A DNA stretch of 64,000 nt from JACRPH01 sp041665465 (GTDB lineage: Archaea; Nanobdellota; Nanobdellia; Woesearchaeales; GW2011-AR9), in assembly GCA_041665465.1 (NCBI GenBank), contig JBAYIU010000001.1, positions 1,054,001 through 1,118,000 on the forward strand, written 5' to 3'. The translations under genes were made by a program, and so were the position numbers. Every line of letters starts with the position of its first letter. The first letter of the stretch is position 1. Positions 41,107-49,665 of this stretch are shown here, piece after piece. The notes under the pieces are model-generated. The model searched no databases. It saw only the letters and a list, made by a program, of their open reading frames with translations, and was not told the origin of the DNA.

Positions 41107-42105
41107 ATGGTCGAACATCAAAAATTGCCGAAACTAGACTTGAACATTACTAATCGATGTAATCTACGTTGTAAACATTGTGCTTTCGATTCTGGAGTAG
41201 AACAAATGTCAGAAATGAGTTTAGAAAAGATCTTGGAGGTCTTGCACCAAACCAGAGAATTAGGTGGATCTAAAGTGGATATTACTGGAGGAGAACCAAC
41301 TCTACGAGATGATTACCTGAAGATTATTAAAGGTGCTAAAGAGATGGGGTATCAAGTAGAATTAGTCACTAACTCTCTGCGGTTAGATCATTCTACTTTA
41401 AAGACACTTCATTCATTAGATCTAGACAGTTTAGCGGTTAGCTTAGATGGATATACTTGGCAAACGCATGGTTTAATTCGTAATACCTCCTCAGAAGAGT
41501 TTGAGAAAGTAGTTAGAAATATTTCTGATGCAGTTAATTTGGGAATAAAAACCAAGATTAACACTTTAGCTTGTCAAGAAAATATGGAAGAGATTCCTCG
41601 GATTATTCAACTGGGAGAAGAGAAAGGAGTGAAAGAGGTAGGATTATATTATTTCACTCCCGTGGGAAGAGGAGCTCACCAGAATTTGCATTCTGTGGAA
41701 CCTCTTACTTGGTTAAGATTTGTCCGAGAGAGACTGGATCGAGAGTATACTCTTAAAGTTTCTTTAGAGATACCTTTGATTGAGAAAGAATTATACTCCC
41801 CTAAAATGGGGTGTATTTGGGATGTTGATCCTTTCCATCTTCAGATCTTACCCGAAGGAAAAACTTATCCTTGCGCCATCATGGCGTCTTATCATCTCCC
41901 TATTGGTAATTTGTATCATCAGAACATTAGTGAAATCTGGAAAGATGAATCTGTCTGGAGCAGGTATCATTCTCAGTTAGAAGGACACTTTAATAGGAAC
42001 AAGGGGGGTTGTGTAGCTTTCCGAGACTTCGATCTAAAAGATTATCCAGGATATTCTTTTGTTTGTCCATTAAGAAAATATTCTCCGCAAGAGGTGAGAA
42101 GATGA
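41107..42105 (+). CDS. Radical SAM protein with SPASM-like end
   Basis: The cluster motif is C18, C22, C25 in TNRCNLRCKHCAFDSG, and VDITGGEPTLRDDYL is the GGE motif. The C-terminus has FHLQILPEGKTYPCAIMASY, then SEIW, the pattern of a SPASM/twitch region, with cysteines at GGCVAF and FVCPLRK. It resembles peptide- and heme-modifying radical SAM enzymes. A GGAGG Shine-Dalgarno lies before the ATG. Its stop overlaps the next start by four bases. Confidence 0.88.
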   Translation: MVEHQKLPKLDLNITNRCNLRCKHCAFDSGVEQMSEMSLEKILEVLHQTRELGGSKVDITGGEPTLRDDYLKIIKGAKEMGYQVELVTNSLRLDHSTLKTLHSLDLDSLAVSLDGYTWQTHGLIRNTSSEEFEKVVRNISDAVNLGIKTKINTLACQENMEEIPRIIQLGEEKGVKEVGLYYFTPVGRGAHQNLHSVEPLTWLRFVRERLDREYTLKVSLEIPLIEKELYSPKMGCIWDVDPFHLQILPEGKTYPCAIMASYHLPIGNLYHQNISEIWKDESVWSRYHSQLEGHFNRNKGGCVAFRDFDLKDYPGYSFVCPLRKYSPQEVRR

Positions 42106-42677
42106 GCAACTTATTTGTGGTCGGTGAGGGAGTGGATAAGGGAGGAAAAACCAGCGTCTTAAAGTACGTGTGCAACCAGCTAACCAAAGAAGGGGCTGAT
42201 GCTGTTTATCGCAAAGGGATTAAAGGGGACGGTTACTTGGCTAAACTTTCTTCCGTTTATCCTTCTACACCTACTTTCTTGTTGGAGCAGATGGAGCAGA
42301 ATATTAACTTATATCTCCGAACAGGGATAGTTTTACAAGATCGGTGGTATTATTCGGTTGTTTCTTATCCTGAAAATGGAGTTGGTTCTGATATAATCAG
42401 TAAGGTGGTCACTCCTTTTCTAAGAGAGCCGGACTTACTTCTTTATTTCACTTGTTCTTTGGAGGAGAGATTAAGAAGATTAGAACAAGAACCAACCCGA
42501 GAACATCTGGATCTAATTAATCATCCAGAGAAGATTGAAGAATGGGAAAACAAGTTGTTAGAACATTATGTTCAATTCTCTGGAACTAAATATTTAATTG
42601 ATACGACCTACAGAAGGGTGGAAGAAAGCGGAGAAGAGGTGTTGGATTTGATTAAACTTGGATTAAGTCGCTCCTAA
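42102..42677 (+). CDS. Thymidylate kinase-like P-loop kinase
   Basis: The protein starts MSNLFVVGEGVDKGGKTSVL, where GVDKGGKTS is the Walker A motif of dTMP kinases (commonly GIDGSGKTT). LQDRWYYSVVSYP corresponds to the DRY/DRW substrate motif, and CSLEERLRRLEQ to the lid region. The length of 191 aa fits. The start at 42102 overlaps the radical SAM stop by ATGA and follows AGGTGAGAAG; a longer frame from 42009 runs through the previous gene and is rejected. Why a nucleotide kinase is coupled to two radical SAM proteins is open. Confidence 0.82.
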   Translation: MSNLFVVGEGVDKGGKTSVLKYVCNQLTKEGADAVYRKGIKGDGYLAKLSSVYPSTPTFLLEQMEQNINLYLRTGIVLQDRWYYSVVSYPENGVGSDIISKVVTPFLREPDLLLYFTCSLEERLRRLEQEPTREHLDLINHPEKIEEWENKLLEHYVQFSGTKYLIDTTYRRVEESGEEVLDLIKLGLSRS

Positions 42678-42684
42678 AGTAAAT

Positions 42685-44412
42685 CTATCTCATATGTTCC
42701 GCTTTAGGATGTTCATGCCCTAATGCTTTTCTTTTCTGGAGATATGCTTGATGTTTAACCTTTTCTTTTAAGAATTTATTAAAATCAAACTCATACTCCT
42801 CAAGCAAAGTGGCCATATAATTTCCACCGACAAAATGGGGCATTAATACATAACAAGCACCTTGTTCATAGAATTTTAAAGCATCATCAATTTGGTGAGC
42901 GATAGTGATAATAATAATATTCTTGTTCGTTTGCTTAGCTTGACTGATTAATAATAAATTTGTATCAGGGTCAGGAATGGTAGATATGATCATTTTTACT
43001 TTCTTAAAGTTCAACTGGTTAAGTAATTCTATATCTCCGGCATCTCCATACTTACAATCAATTTTATTCTTAGTAAGATCAATAATGGTGTTGGGATTAA
43101 AATCAATCACTAAACAGCGTTTCTTTTGTCTTTTTAACGATTCTAAGATATCATATCCTACTCGGTTCTGTCCGAACAGAATTACATCATACCCTTTTTC
43201 ACTATGGAGTTTAAATTCATCAACTTTTCTTCCACGACGTTCTAAGAATCCCAAAAATGGAGCAAACTTATTGTAAATTTTTTCCGAATAAAGTATTAGA
43301 TAAGAAGAACTGGCCAGAGAAATAAGTCCAACTAAAGTAATGAAGGAAGTAATGTTCTGGTCAAGATGACCTAACTTTGTACCTAAAGCGATTAAGATGA
43401 AAGAAAATTCGCTTACTTGAGCTAAACTAATTCCAGTAATAAAACTGTTTCTTTTAGTATATCCTAATAATCCGATTATGCTCATAATAATTAAGGGTTT
43501 TATTACTAGAATAAAGAGAGTAATAACCACTAACGGAATGATTAATTCTTGTAAACTGCCAAATTGCATTTGTGAACCGAGAATGATAAAGAACAAAATC
43601 AAGAAAAAGTCACGTAATGGTTTAACTTTAGAACTGATCTCGTTATGATACGGAGTCATAGATAGAGTTATACCGGCAATGAGTGCTCCGATCTCAATCG
43701 AGAATCCTAAATAATGAAAAAATGCGGCTAAGGCTAAGCACCATCCGATAGAAAAAACTAATAAAAATTCTTGAGACTTAGCTACAAAATTACTCATCTT
43801 GGGAAGTAGATAATATCCAAAGAGAATTAGTAAAGCTACTGCCGCTAATCCTTTTATTAACAAAGCAATAGTGTACTGAGATAAACTCATTCCCTGCATC
43901 CCTCCCCACGCAGAGGAGATAAACATTAAGGCGATAATCGCTAGTAAGTCTTGAATTAGCAGAATTCCAAGAGCCATTCTTCCATACAGAGTTTCTAAAG
44001 TATTTTTGTCTGAAAGAAGTTTTACTACCACGATGGTGCTGCTAAAAGTTAAAGCAAGGGTGAGGTAGATTGAGGGGGTGGTAGAAATAGAGAATCCAAA
44101 GTGAAGTATCATGAATCCTAAGAATCCGGTTATCAACACTTGTCCAACCCCAGCGATGGTTGCAACTAATCCTACTTCTTTGATAAGTTTAGGATTTAAT
44201 CCCAATCCTACTATAAATAGTAGTAAAGCTATTCCTACTTCAGAAAAAGTAGTAAAAGCATCGTTTACAGAAACAATCTTCAGAAATAATGGTCCGGCTA
44301 AGATCCCGGCAAGAATATATCCCACAATCAAGGGCTGTTTAAGCAGGCGGATAAAGAAGGAAATAATAATCACTAAAATAATCATCAAACTAATTTCAGT
44401 AAATAAGTTCAT
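42685..44412 (-). CDS. Kef-type cation/proton antiporter with RCK domain
   Basis: A CPA2-family membrane transporter. About 12 hydrophobic segments fill residues 1-385, including VGYILAGILAGPLFL and LLLFIVGLGLNPKLI at the start and GISLAQVSEFSFILIAL later. A nucleotide-binding RCK/TrkA-N domain begins around 405 (YDVILFGQNRVGYDILESL, with VIDFNPNTI after it), which gates transport in response to NAD(H) or other ligands. The length of 575 aa is normal for KefB/KefC. Its stop is 8 bases from the convergent kinase. Confidence 0.9.
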   Translation of the reverse strand: MNLFTEISLMIILVIIISFFIRLLKQPLIVGYILAGILAGPLFLKIVSVNDAFTTFSEVGIALLLFIVGLGLNPKLIKEVGLVATIAGVGQVLITGFLGFMILHFGFSISTTPSIYLTLALTFSSTIVVVKLLSDKNTLETLYGRMALGILLIQDLLAIIALMFISSAWGGMQGMSLSQYTIALLIKGLAAVALLILFGYYLLPKMSNFVAKSQEFLLVFSIGWCLALAAFFHYLGFSIEIGALIAGITLSMTPYHNEISSKVKPLRDFFLILFFIILGSQMQFGSLQELIIPLVVITLFILVIKPLIIMSIIGLLGYTKRNSFITGISLAQVSEFSFILIALGTKLGHLDQNITSFITLVGLISLASSSYLILYSEKIYNKFAPFLGFLERRGRKVDEFKLHSEKGYDVILFGQNRVGYDILESLKRQKKRCLVIDFNPNTIIDLTKNKIDCKYGDAGDIELLNQLNFKKVKMIISTIPDPDTNLLLISQAKQTNKNIIIITIAHQIDDALKFYEQGACYVLMPHFVGGNYMATLLEEYEFDFNKFLKEKVKHQAYLQKRKALGHEHPKAEHMR

Positions 44413-44498
44413 CTTGCCTCTTTTTAATAAATATAGGTAAAGTATTTGCTTTTATTAATCTTTCCCCGAGCACAAATAAGCATAACTTAAGGCAGAAA

Positions 44499-44619
44499 GA
44501 TTTATAAATAAACTCCCCTCAGAAAATTCATAGCCTTAAGCGGCTTTAATTGAAATATAAAATAAACCCAAATACGTTAAAATAACCTATTTAATAGGCG
44601 AAATGACGGAGGAAAAAAA
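44499..44619 (+). promoter_or_regulatory. Promoter and leader of EF-1A
   Basis: The TATA box GATTTATAAATAAAC (44499-44513) predicts transcription from about 44532, so the leader is some 88 nt long. It contains CCTATT-T-AATAGG, a 6-bp hairpin just before the start, and a strong GGAGG (about 10 nt before the ATG). A long leader contrasts with the leaderless genes around it and may reflect control or high expression. Confidence 0.55.
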
Positions 44620-45915
44620 ATGGCTAAGACCAAAGAACATATCAACTTGGTTTTCATCGGACACGTTGATCACGGTAAGTCTACTACTGTTGGACGTTTA
44701 CTGTATGATGCAGGTAATATCGATGAGCAAACTATGAGAAAATTGAAAGAGAAGGCTGAACAATTAGGTAAGAAAGGGTTCGAATTCGCTTTTGTAATGG
44801 ATAACTTAAAAGAAGAACAAGAGAGAGGAGTTACTATTGATTTATCTCATAAGAGATTTGATACCGATAAGTATTACTTCACTATCATCGATGCTCCTGG
44901 ACACAGAGATTTCATTAAGAACATGATTACTGGTGCTGCTCAGGCTGATTGTGCAGTTATTGTTGTTGCTGCTAACGATGGAGTTAACTCTCAGACTATT
45001 GAACATTTAAAATTGTCTAAGATTTTCGGTGTAGGACAGTTAATGGTTGCTGTTAACAAGATGGATATGCCCGGAGTAGACTTTGCTGAGAAGAGATACA
45101 AAGAAGTTGTTGAAGACGTTAAGAATCACGCTAAACAAGCCGGTTGGAACATTGAAAAAGTACGTTTCATCCCCACTGCTTCTTTGATTGGTGAAAATAT
45201 CACTAAAAAAACCACTAAGATGCCTTGGTGGACTGGCGACTGTTTATTAGAAGCTATCAATAAATTTGAAGTACCTAATAAACCGGTCAATTTACCTTTA
45301 AGATTGCCTTTACAAGATGTTTATAACATCACTGGTATCGGTGTTGTTCCTGTAGGTAGAATTGAAACTGGAATTATGAAAGTTAACGATAAGGTTATCT
45401 TCGTTCCCGGTAGAGAAGGTAAGGGAGTACAAGGAGAAGTCAAATCTATTGAAATGCATCACGAAGCTATCCAGCAAGCTGAACCTGGAGATAATGTCGG
45501 GTTCAACGTTAGAGGAGTAGCTAAGAAAGATGTTCAGAGAGGAGACGTAGTTGGTTTAGTATCTAGTCCTCCTAGTGTCGCTACTGAATTTACTGCCCAA
45601 GTAGTTATCTTGAACCATCCTACTGTGGTTACTGTTGGTTATACTCCCGTATTCCATATAGGTACTTCACAAGTAGCTTGTCAGTTTGTAGAGATTGTGA
45701 AAAAACTCGATCCTGCAACTGGTCAAGAAGTTACTGAAGGTAAAGACATCTTAAGAAATGGAGATGCAGCTATCGTTAAGATTCGACCGGTTCAACCTGT
45801 CGTTATCGAGAAGAACGCTGAAATTCCTCAGATGTCTAGATTTGCTATACGTGATTCCGGTTTAACCGTCGCTGCTGGAATGTGTATAGATATGGTCAAG
45901 AAACCTATGTTGTAA
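44620..45915 (+). CDS. tuf: Translation elongation factor 1-alpha
   Basis: The GTPase that brings aminoacyl-tRNA to the ribosome. GHVDHGKST (residues 13-21), DAPGHRDF (about 90-97) and NKMD (about 147-150) are the nucleotide-binding motifs; the beta-barrel domains follow, with GDNVGFNVRG and a C-terminus PQMSRFAIRDSGLTVAAGMC. The length of 431 aa is normal. It is paired with rps10 but separated from S7 and EF-2. Codons are strongly biased, as for an abundant protein. Confidence 0.98.
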   Translation: MAKTKEHINLVFIGHVDHGKSTTVGRLLYDAGNIDEQTMRKLKEKAEQLGKKGFEFAFVMDNLKEEQERGVTIDLSHKRFDTDKYYFTIIDAPGHRDFIKNMITGAAQADCAVIVVAANDGVNSQTIEHLKLSKIFGVGQLMVAVNKMDMPGVDFAEKRYKEVVEDVKNHAKQAGWNIEKVRFIPTASLIGENITKKTTKMPWWTGDCLLEAINKFEVPNKPVNLPLRLPLQDVYNITGIGVVPVGRIETGIMKVNDKVIFVPGREGKGVQGEVKSIEMHHEAIQQAEPGDNVGFNVRGVAKKDVQRGDVVGLVSSPPSVATEFTAQVVILNHPTVVTVGYTPVFHIGTSQVACQFVEIVKKLDPATGQEVTEGKDILRNGDAAIVKIRPVQPVVIEKNAEIPQMSRFAIRDSGLTVAAGMCIDMVKKPML

Positions 45916-45919
45916 GTAG

Positions 45920-45953
45920 GTTTTAAATTTTTTATTTTATTATTTTTATAATC
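45920..45953 (+). terminator. T-rich terminator after EF-1A
   Basis: After the EF-1A stop a stretch of alternating T-runs (six, four and five T) is followed by a fresh promoter for rps10, so the two genes, which are often one operon, appear to be transcribed separately here. Confidence 0.5.
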
Positions 45954-45962
45954 TCAAGGAAA

Positions 45963-45977
45963 CCTTTATAAATAAGG
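45963..45977 (+). promoter_or_regulatory. TATA box of rps10
   Basis: CCTTTATAAATAAGG is centred near 45969 and predicts transcription from about 45995, exactly at the left end of a perfect 11-bp inverted repeat. Confidence 0.6.
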
Positions 45978-45994
45978 GTCATTCCTAAACGCAC

Positions 45995-46020
45995 ACATGA
46001 TAAAATTGATTTTATCATGT
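45995..46020 (+). repeat. Perfect 11-bp hairpin at the rps10 transcript start
   Basis: ACATGATAAAA (45995-46005) pairs with TTTTATCATGT (46010-46020) around the loop TTGA. It spans the predicted transcription start and ends 13 nt before the ATG. It could be an operator bound by a repressor or a 5'-terminal RNA hairpin that controls translation. Confidence 0.6.
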
Positions 46021-46033
46021 TATACTAATAAAC

Positions 46034-46348
46034 ATGGCACAAAGAGCAAGAATAAAATTAGCAAGTACAGACATAGACAAGATCAATCAGATTTGTGTTG
46101 ATATCAAAGATATCGCTCAGAAAACTGGTGTGGATTTACGTGGTCCTATTCCTTTACCAACTAAGAAGCTAAAGGTAACAACTCGAAAATCTCCTTGTGG
46201 CAACGGTAAAGCCAGTTGGGAAAGATACGAGATGAGGATTCATAAGCGCTTGATTGACATGAGTGCTGATGAAAGAACCTTAAGGTTGGTCATGCGTGTA
46301 CCTATCCCCGAAGGTCTCAATATTGAGATTGAAATGGTGGATAATTAA
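46034..46348 (+). CDS. rps10: Ribosomal protein uS10
   Basis: A small-subunit head protein. Recognisable parts are ARIKLASTDIDKINQIC at the start, GPIPLPTKKLKVTTRKSPCG in the middle and a C-terminus typical of archaeal S10. The length of 104 aa fits. In many archaea it follows EF-1A directly; here a terminator, promoter and hairpin lie between. No Shine-Dalgarno is seen before the ATG. Confidence 0.97.
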   Translation: MAQRARIKLASTDIDKINQICVDIKDIAQKTGVDLRGPIPLPTKKLKVTTRKSPCGNGKASWERYEMRIHKRLIDMSADERTLRLVMRVPIPEGLNIEIEMVDN

Positions 46349-46416
46349 TTCTAAATTTTCTTATAATTTTAAATTTATTCTTTAAGCAAGGCTATGTTGC
46401 ATTTCTCGGATTTGGT

Positions 46417-46448
46417 GTCACTTAAAAGTGACAAAAGGTTTATAAAGT
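46417..46448 (+). promoter_or_regulatory. Palindromic operator and TATA box of the kinase-like gene
   Basis: GTCACTT-AA-AAGTGAC (46417-46432) is a perfect 16-bp inverted repeat ending 5 nt before the TATA box GGTTTATAAAG (46438-46448). The TATA centre is about 26 nt before the ATG at 46469, so the mRNA should be leaderless. The position just upstream of the TATA box suits an activator, or a repressor that blocks TFB. Confidence 0.6.
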
Positions 46449-46468
46449 TGAGTCTATTTTAAACTAGT

Positions 46469-48307
46469 ATGGGATTAGCTGATAGATTCATAGAAGCAAG
46501 AGAAGCTTTTGAACTGGCTTATGATAGAGTTGCTAATGACCATTCTCGCTCATTACTGGATCCTCTGGTTCTTCCAGAGGTAGAACAATACTTGCCTGTA
46601 CTTGCCGAAGCGGTTCGTGAAGCAAGTCTTCTTTCTCCACTTGAGATAGGAGAACTCATTTTTCATCCTAAAAAGGCTCAACGAGGTATGGGTACTGCAG
46701 AATGTCTTCTATTTGATTATCAGCTTGCTGCTGAAGGGTTTGGTTTGGCCAATGTAGAAAGAACATTGGGAGAATTTGCAGAATTAAGTGACTTCATGAG
46801 TTTAGTTATTGCGAAATTATCTACTTCTCCTGATCTTCCTGCTGTTGAGAGAATATCTCTTATTGGTGGTTCAAAAAGAATAAAGTTGGTTCAAGGGACA
46901 TCTGAAGTCAAAGGTGACAGTGCTGCTCAGACCTATCTTGCTCGGGAAAGAGAAGCTCACTGTTTAGTCTTTCAAGGAGATGCCCCTCAACAAGTTCACA
47001 ATGAAGTTACTGATTTACTTCTAGCTAGATTTGGTCCTCATAGTCCTTACTTTAAGAAAACAGGTAGATACATCCGGCCATATCATGTTGATGCTAAATC
47101 TGGTTTGGCAACCATTGCTCAACTTGATTCTGTTCCTGAGGTTCATAATATTGGTAATTTATCTGTAGCCCCTGCCTACTTTAGGGTAGGGGGAATGTTT
47201 ATTGATTATCAAGATCTAGATGTGGTGATTGGTGAGCTTAAATCCTTTGGGTATAGTGTTAGTCCAGGTAGTTCTAATTCCTCTCTTACTGATCGTTTAT
47301 TATCCGCAGGAGTACCTGAACCATTGGTTGAACCATTAATCCAAAGTGTTAATGCCCAGATCGATCGACTAGATCATATCGTTACGGATACTATGACTGG
47401 GATTATGGGTCATGGTTGCGTAGGAAGATACGTTTCTTCAGAAGGAACGTATTGGTTTAAGATAGATACTAATTATTCTGCAGCGTATAAGTCTTCTCAG
47501 ATTCCTGCGTTAATTCATGCTCGAGCAGAAGCAGGTAGTGAATTAGCCCAAGCCCTAGCTAGAAGAATTCCTTGCACTTTATCTGGTCTTCCGATTCAAG
47601 TAGGAGATTATCATGTTACTTTTTCTCGAGATGCGAACGAAATGATGGTTCAGCCAGATTTAGTAGAAAGATCTATCCTGTCTGTAGAATTAGGGAGAGG
47701 AATAGGTCCCGAGATGCTTCAAAGGATTTATACTACTGCATTATATCATGAAGTTTCTACTGATCTTAGTAAGGATAATCCTGATCCTTTGTTAAGCTCG
47801 GAAATTTTCCCCACCAATTTAGATCGGGAACAATTGATAGCTCGTTTTAATGGAAGATTTACAGATTTTTCTTCTTTATTCAACAGAACTATTGATGGGG
47901 GCTATGAAGAAGGACGTGCTAGGTTATTAGAACATCAACTTTCTGGGTCAATTCAAGGTATCTATGACAACAAACCTGAGAACTATGTGGGGGCTTGTTG
48001 TGTTGATCTTGGAATATCCAAACAAGGGGACGAAGTAGATGATTTAGCTAGATTGATGTTAGGAAAGGAAGAATTTGTGAAAAATCCCATTCTCTTAAAT
48101 AATTATGTTGGTGCTTATATCAGAATTCGTCAAGGAATTCAGAAGAAATATCGTGGAGAAGCAACGTATCATCCTAGTGAAGAATTGTCTGAATTAGTTA
48201 GTCTACAATTACAATATGGTACTTGGAGAATGATGGGATGGAGTGTAGTAAGGGGAGATGAAGAAGGATTAACTAAATATTTGCGATGTGCTCAAGAGTT
48301 TGTCTGA
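46469..48307 (+). CDS. Large protein with degenerate protein-kinase-like end
   Basis: A 612-aa soluble protein not assigned to a family. In the last fifth, Y499-D-N-K-P-E-N-Y is strikingly like the HRDLKPEN catalytic loop of kinases, and V512-D-L-G follows at the distance of DFG; VDDLARLM resembles the D-L-A helix of aminoglycoside-phosphotransferase-like kinases. An N-lobe could begin near YWFKIDTNYSAAYKS. The first 300 residues are unassigned. The last 16 bases overlap the convergent regulator gene. Kinase activity is a hypothesis. Confidence 0.7.
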   Translation: MGLADRFIEAREAFELAYDRVANDHSRSLLDPLVLPEVEQYLPVLAEAVREASLLSPLEIGELIFHPKKAQRGMGTAECLLFDYQLAAEGFGLANVERTLGEFAELSDFMSLVIAKLSTSPDLPAVERISLIGGSKRIKLVQGTSEVKGDSAAQTYLAREREAHCLVFQGDAPQQVHNEVTDLLLARFGPHSPYFKKTGRYIRPYHVDAKSGLATIAQLDSVPEVHNIGNLSVAPAYFRVGGMFIDYQDLDVVIGELKSFGYSVSPGSSNSSLTDRLLSAGVPEPLVEPLIQSVNAQIDRLDHIVTDTMTGIMGHGCVGRYVSSEGTYWFKIDTNYSAAYKSSQIPALIHARAEAGSELAQALARRIPCTLSGLPIQVGDYHVTFSRDANEMMVQPDLVERSILSVELGRGIGPEMLQRIYTTALYHEVSTDLSKDNPDPLLSSEIFPTNLDREQLIARFNGRFTDFSSLFNRTIDGGYEEGRARLLEHQLSGSIQGIYDNKPENYVGACCVDLGISKQGDEVDDLARLMLGKEEFVKNPILLNNYVGAYIRIRQGIQKKYRGEATYHPSEELSELVSLQLQYGTWRMMGWSVVRGDEEGLTKYLRCAQEFV

Positions 48308-49221
48308 GAAAAGTTTATTGCAAATAATGGCACAGTAGTAAGATAAATCGTTCGAGCTAACTCTCCACAATAATATAAAATTAGGTTTTCTTCCCCTTTT
48401 GATTTTTTAAGAAGAAGAAATATTTCCCCATAAAGGAGATGTTTATTATTGTCATTTACTTGTTCTATTATCTTAAGATCTTTCTTTGAAAAACCTTCAT
48501 ATAGTAGTTCAAAACTGGCTTTAATCTCGGTAAATAATTTCAAGGTGCTGTTAGAAAAAACTGGCTTATTCTTTCCTTGCATTACTTCGTAAAGATGCAA
48601 TAAACTATGTTGTGTTAGCAACAATCGTGTGTATAATTCCCAGTAGGAGTTTATTCTCTCTTCTACAAATCTTCTTTTGGAGATATTTCTATTGCAAAAG
48701 TTAGAGTAACGATCAACATTTTTACTATTTTGTATTAAATGAGACAAATGAGAAAAATCCTTGTTCTTAAAATCGTTTTCTAATTGCTCAAAAGAGTTCT
48801 TAATAATTAGAAAGATTCGGCGCAGAAGTACTTCTTGCTTCTCCTCACTTGGTTCAGTTACGTTTTCCAAGATTAAGTAATTGGGGCTTTCTTCCACAAT
48901 TTCAAACCCTAACAATCTTGCTTCTACTGTGTTCTTAATCAAATTTTTCTGTTTAGGGATGTTAAAAAATACTTTTATTCGGTCAAAGCCAGTACGATAA
49001 AGGACATTCAGATTACTGCGAATAATCTGTTCACTTTCAGTAGATATCTTTAGGACAGAACTCTTCTTCTCACCTTTTGATTCGGTGCTGATGATAACTT
49101 TATTTTCTATTTCTTCTATATCTACTTCTTTTCCTGCCTTCAATCCGTTGAGTTTGGTCCATTTAGCGGGAAGAGTTAAAGTTAAAGCGTTATCCCCCTG
49201 CTTGATCAGTTTTCTACGCAT
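48292..49221 (-). CDS. AbrB/PhoU-like regulator
   Basis: The N-terminus KLIKQGDNALTLTLPAKWTK, then LKAGKEVDIEEIENKVIIS, is an AbrB-type swapped-hairpin DNA-binding domain. The rest is helical, with FDRIKVFFNIPK and ARLLGFEIVEESPNYLILENV matching the paralogues at 38035 and 52672. A reverse TATA (about 49241-49254) puts the start of transcription at the ATG. A four-half-site palindromic array lies directly upstream, which suggests autoregulation or control of the divergent genes. Confidence 0.8.
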   Translation of the reverse strand: MRRKLIKQGDNALTLTLPAKWTKLNGLKAGKEVDIEEIENKVIISTESKGEKKSSVLKISTESEQIIRSNLNVLYRTGFDRIKVFFNIPKQKNLIKNTVEARLLGFEIVEESPNYLILENVTEPSEEKQEVLLRRIFLIIKNSFEQLENDFKNKDFSHLSHLIQNSKNVDRYSNFCNRNISKRRFVEERINSYWELYTRLLLTQHSLLHLYEVMQGKNKPVFSNSTLKLFTEIKASFELLYEGFSKKDLKIIEQVNDNNKHLLYGEIFLLLKKSKGEENLILYYCGELARTIYLTTVPLFAINFSQTNS

Positions 49222-49240
49222 ATGTATTGAATGTGGGGGT

Positions 49241-49302
49241 TTATTTTTAAACTTTTCTTAAACTTATATTACTTATATTTAAAATATAAGTTAAATATAA
49301 GT
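49241..49302. promoter_or_regulatory. Divergent promoter with four-half-site operator
   Basis: The reverse TATA of the AbrB/PhoU-like gene is at about 49241-49254. Beside it, ACTTATATTT (49271-49280) and AAATATAAGT (49282-49291) form a perfect inverted repeat around a single A, flanked by one more half-site on each side (ACTTATATT at 49262-49270 and AAATATAAGT at 49293-49302). The right half overlaps the likely TATA of the gene at 49358. The symmetry fits a multimeric DNA-binding protein. Confidence 0.6.
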
Positions 49303-49357
49303 AGTTACCGGTGTTGTCACTTATTAATAACAATGAAGAAGATGAGGTAAAACAAAA

Positions 49358-49624
49358 ATGGTCACGGAAAGTTTAGATTTTGAACGAAATATTGGGTCTT
49401 TAGAGAGAGCCCTAAAATTACTCACAAAAGCGTACCTCTTAAGTGGAGCGATTGTAAGAGAAGAACAAGATCAAAGTAGAATTATTGCCTATACCAATGC
49501 GGCTTTATATTCTCTTGGTGTTGAACCCCGGGTTGATTTTTCAGAATGTCCTGATAGGTATACACCAAAAAATATTGCCGAACTAAGAAAGAAGACTCGG
49601 GAAGCATACCCTCACTTCTGCTAA
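49358..49624 (+). CDS. Hypothetical protein, 88 aa
   Basis: Not recognised. A mostly helical protein (GSLERALKLLTKAYLLSGAIVREEQ, given only in part here as its first helix) with two cysteines in the last 30 residues. The Shine-Dalgarno GATGAGGTAAAAC precedes the ATG. It is the first of five same-strand genes that run to 52650 and lies next to the four-half-site operator. Confidence 0.7.
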   Translation: MVTESLDFERNIGSLERALKLLTKAYLLSGAIVREEQDQSRIIAYTNAALYSLGVEPRVDFSECPDRYTPKNIAELRKKTREAYPHFC

Positions 49625-49665
49625 ATATGTTGAAAAATGGGGTTAATCTTGTCTGGAGAATAAAA

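Noticed and set aside
42009..42101. Longer N-terminus for the thymidylate-kinase-like gene
   Set aside because: It lies entirely inside the radical SAM gene; the GGTGA Shine-Dalgarno and the ATGA overlap place the start at 42102.
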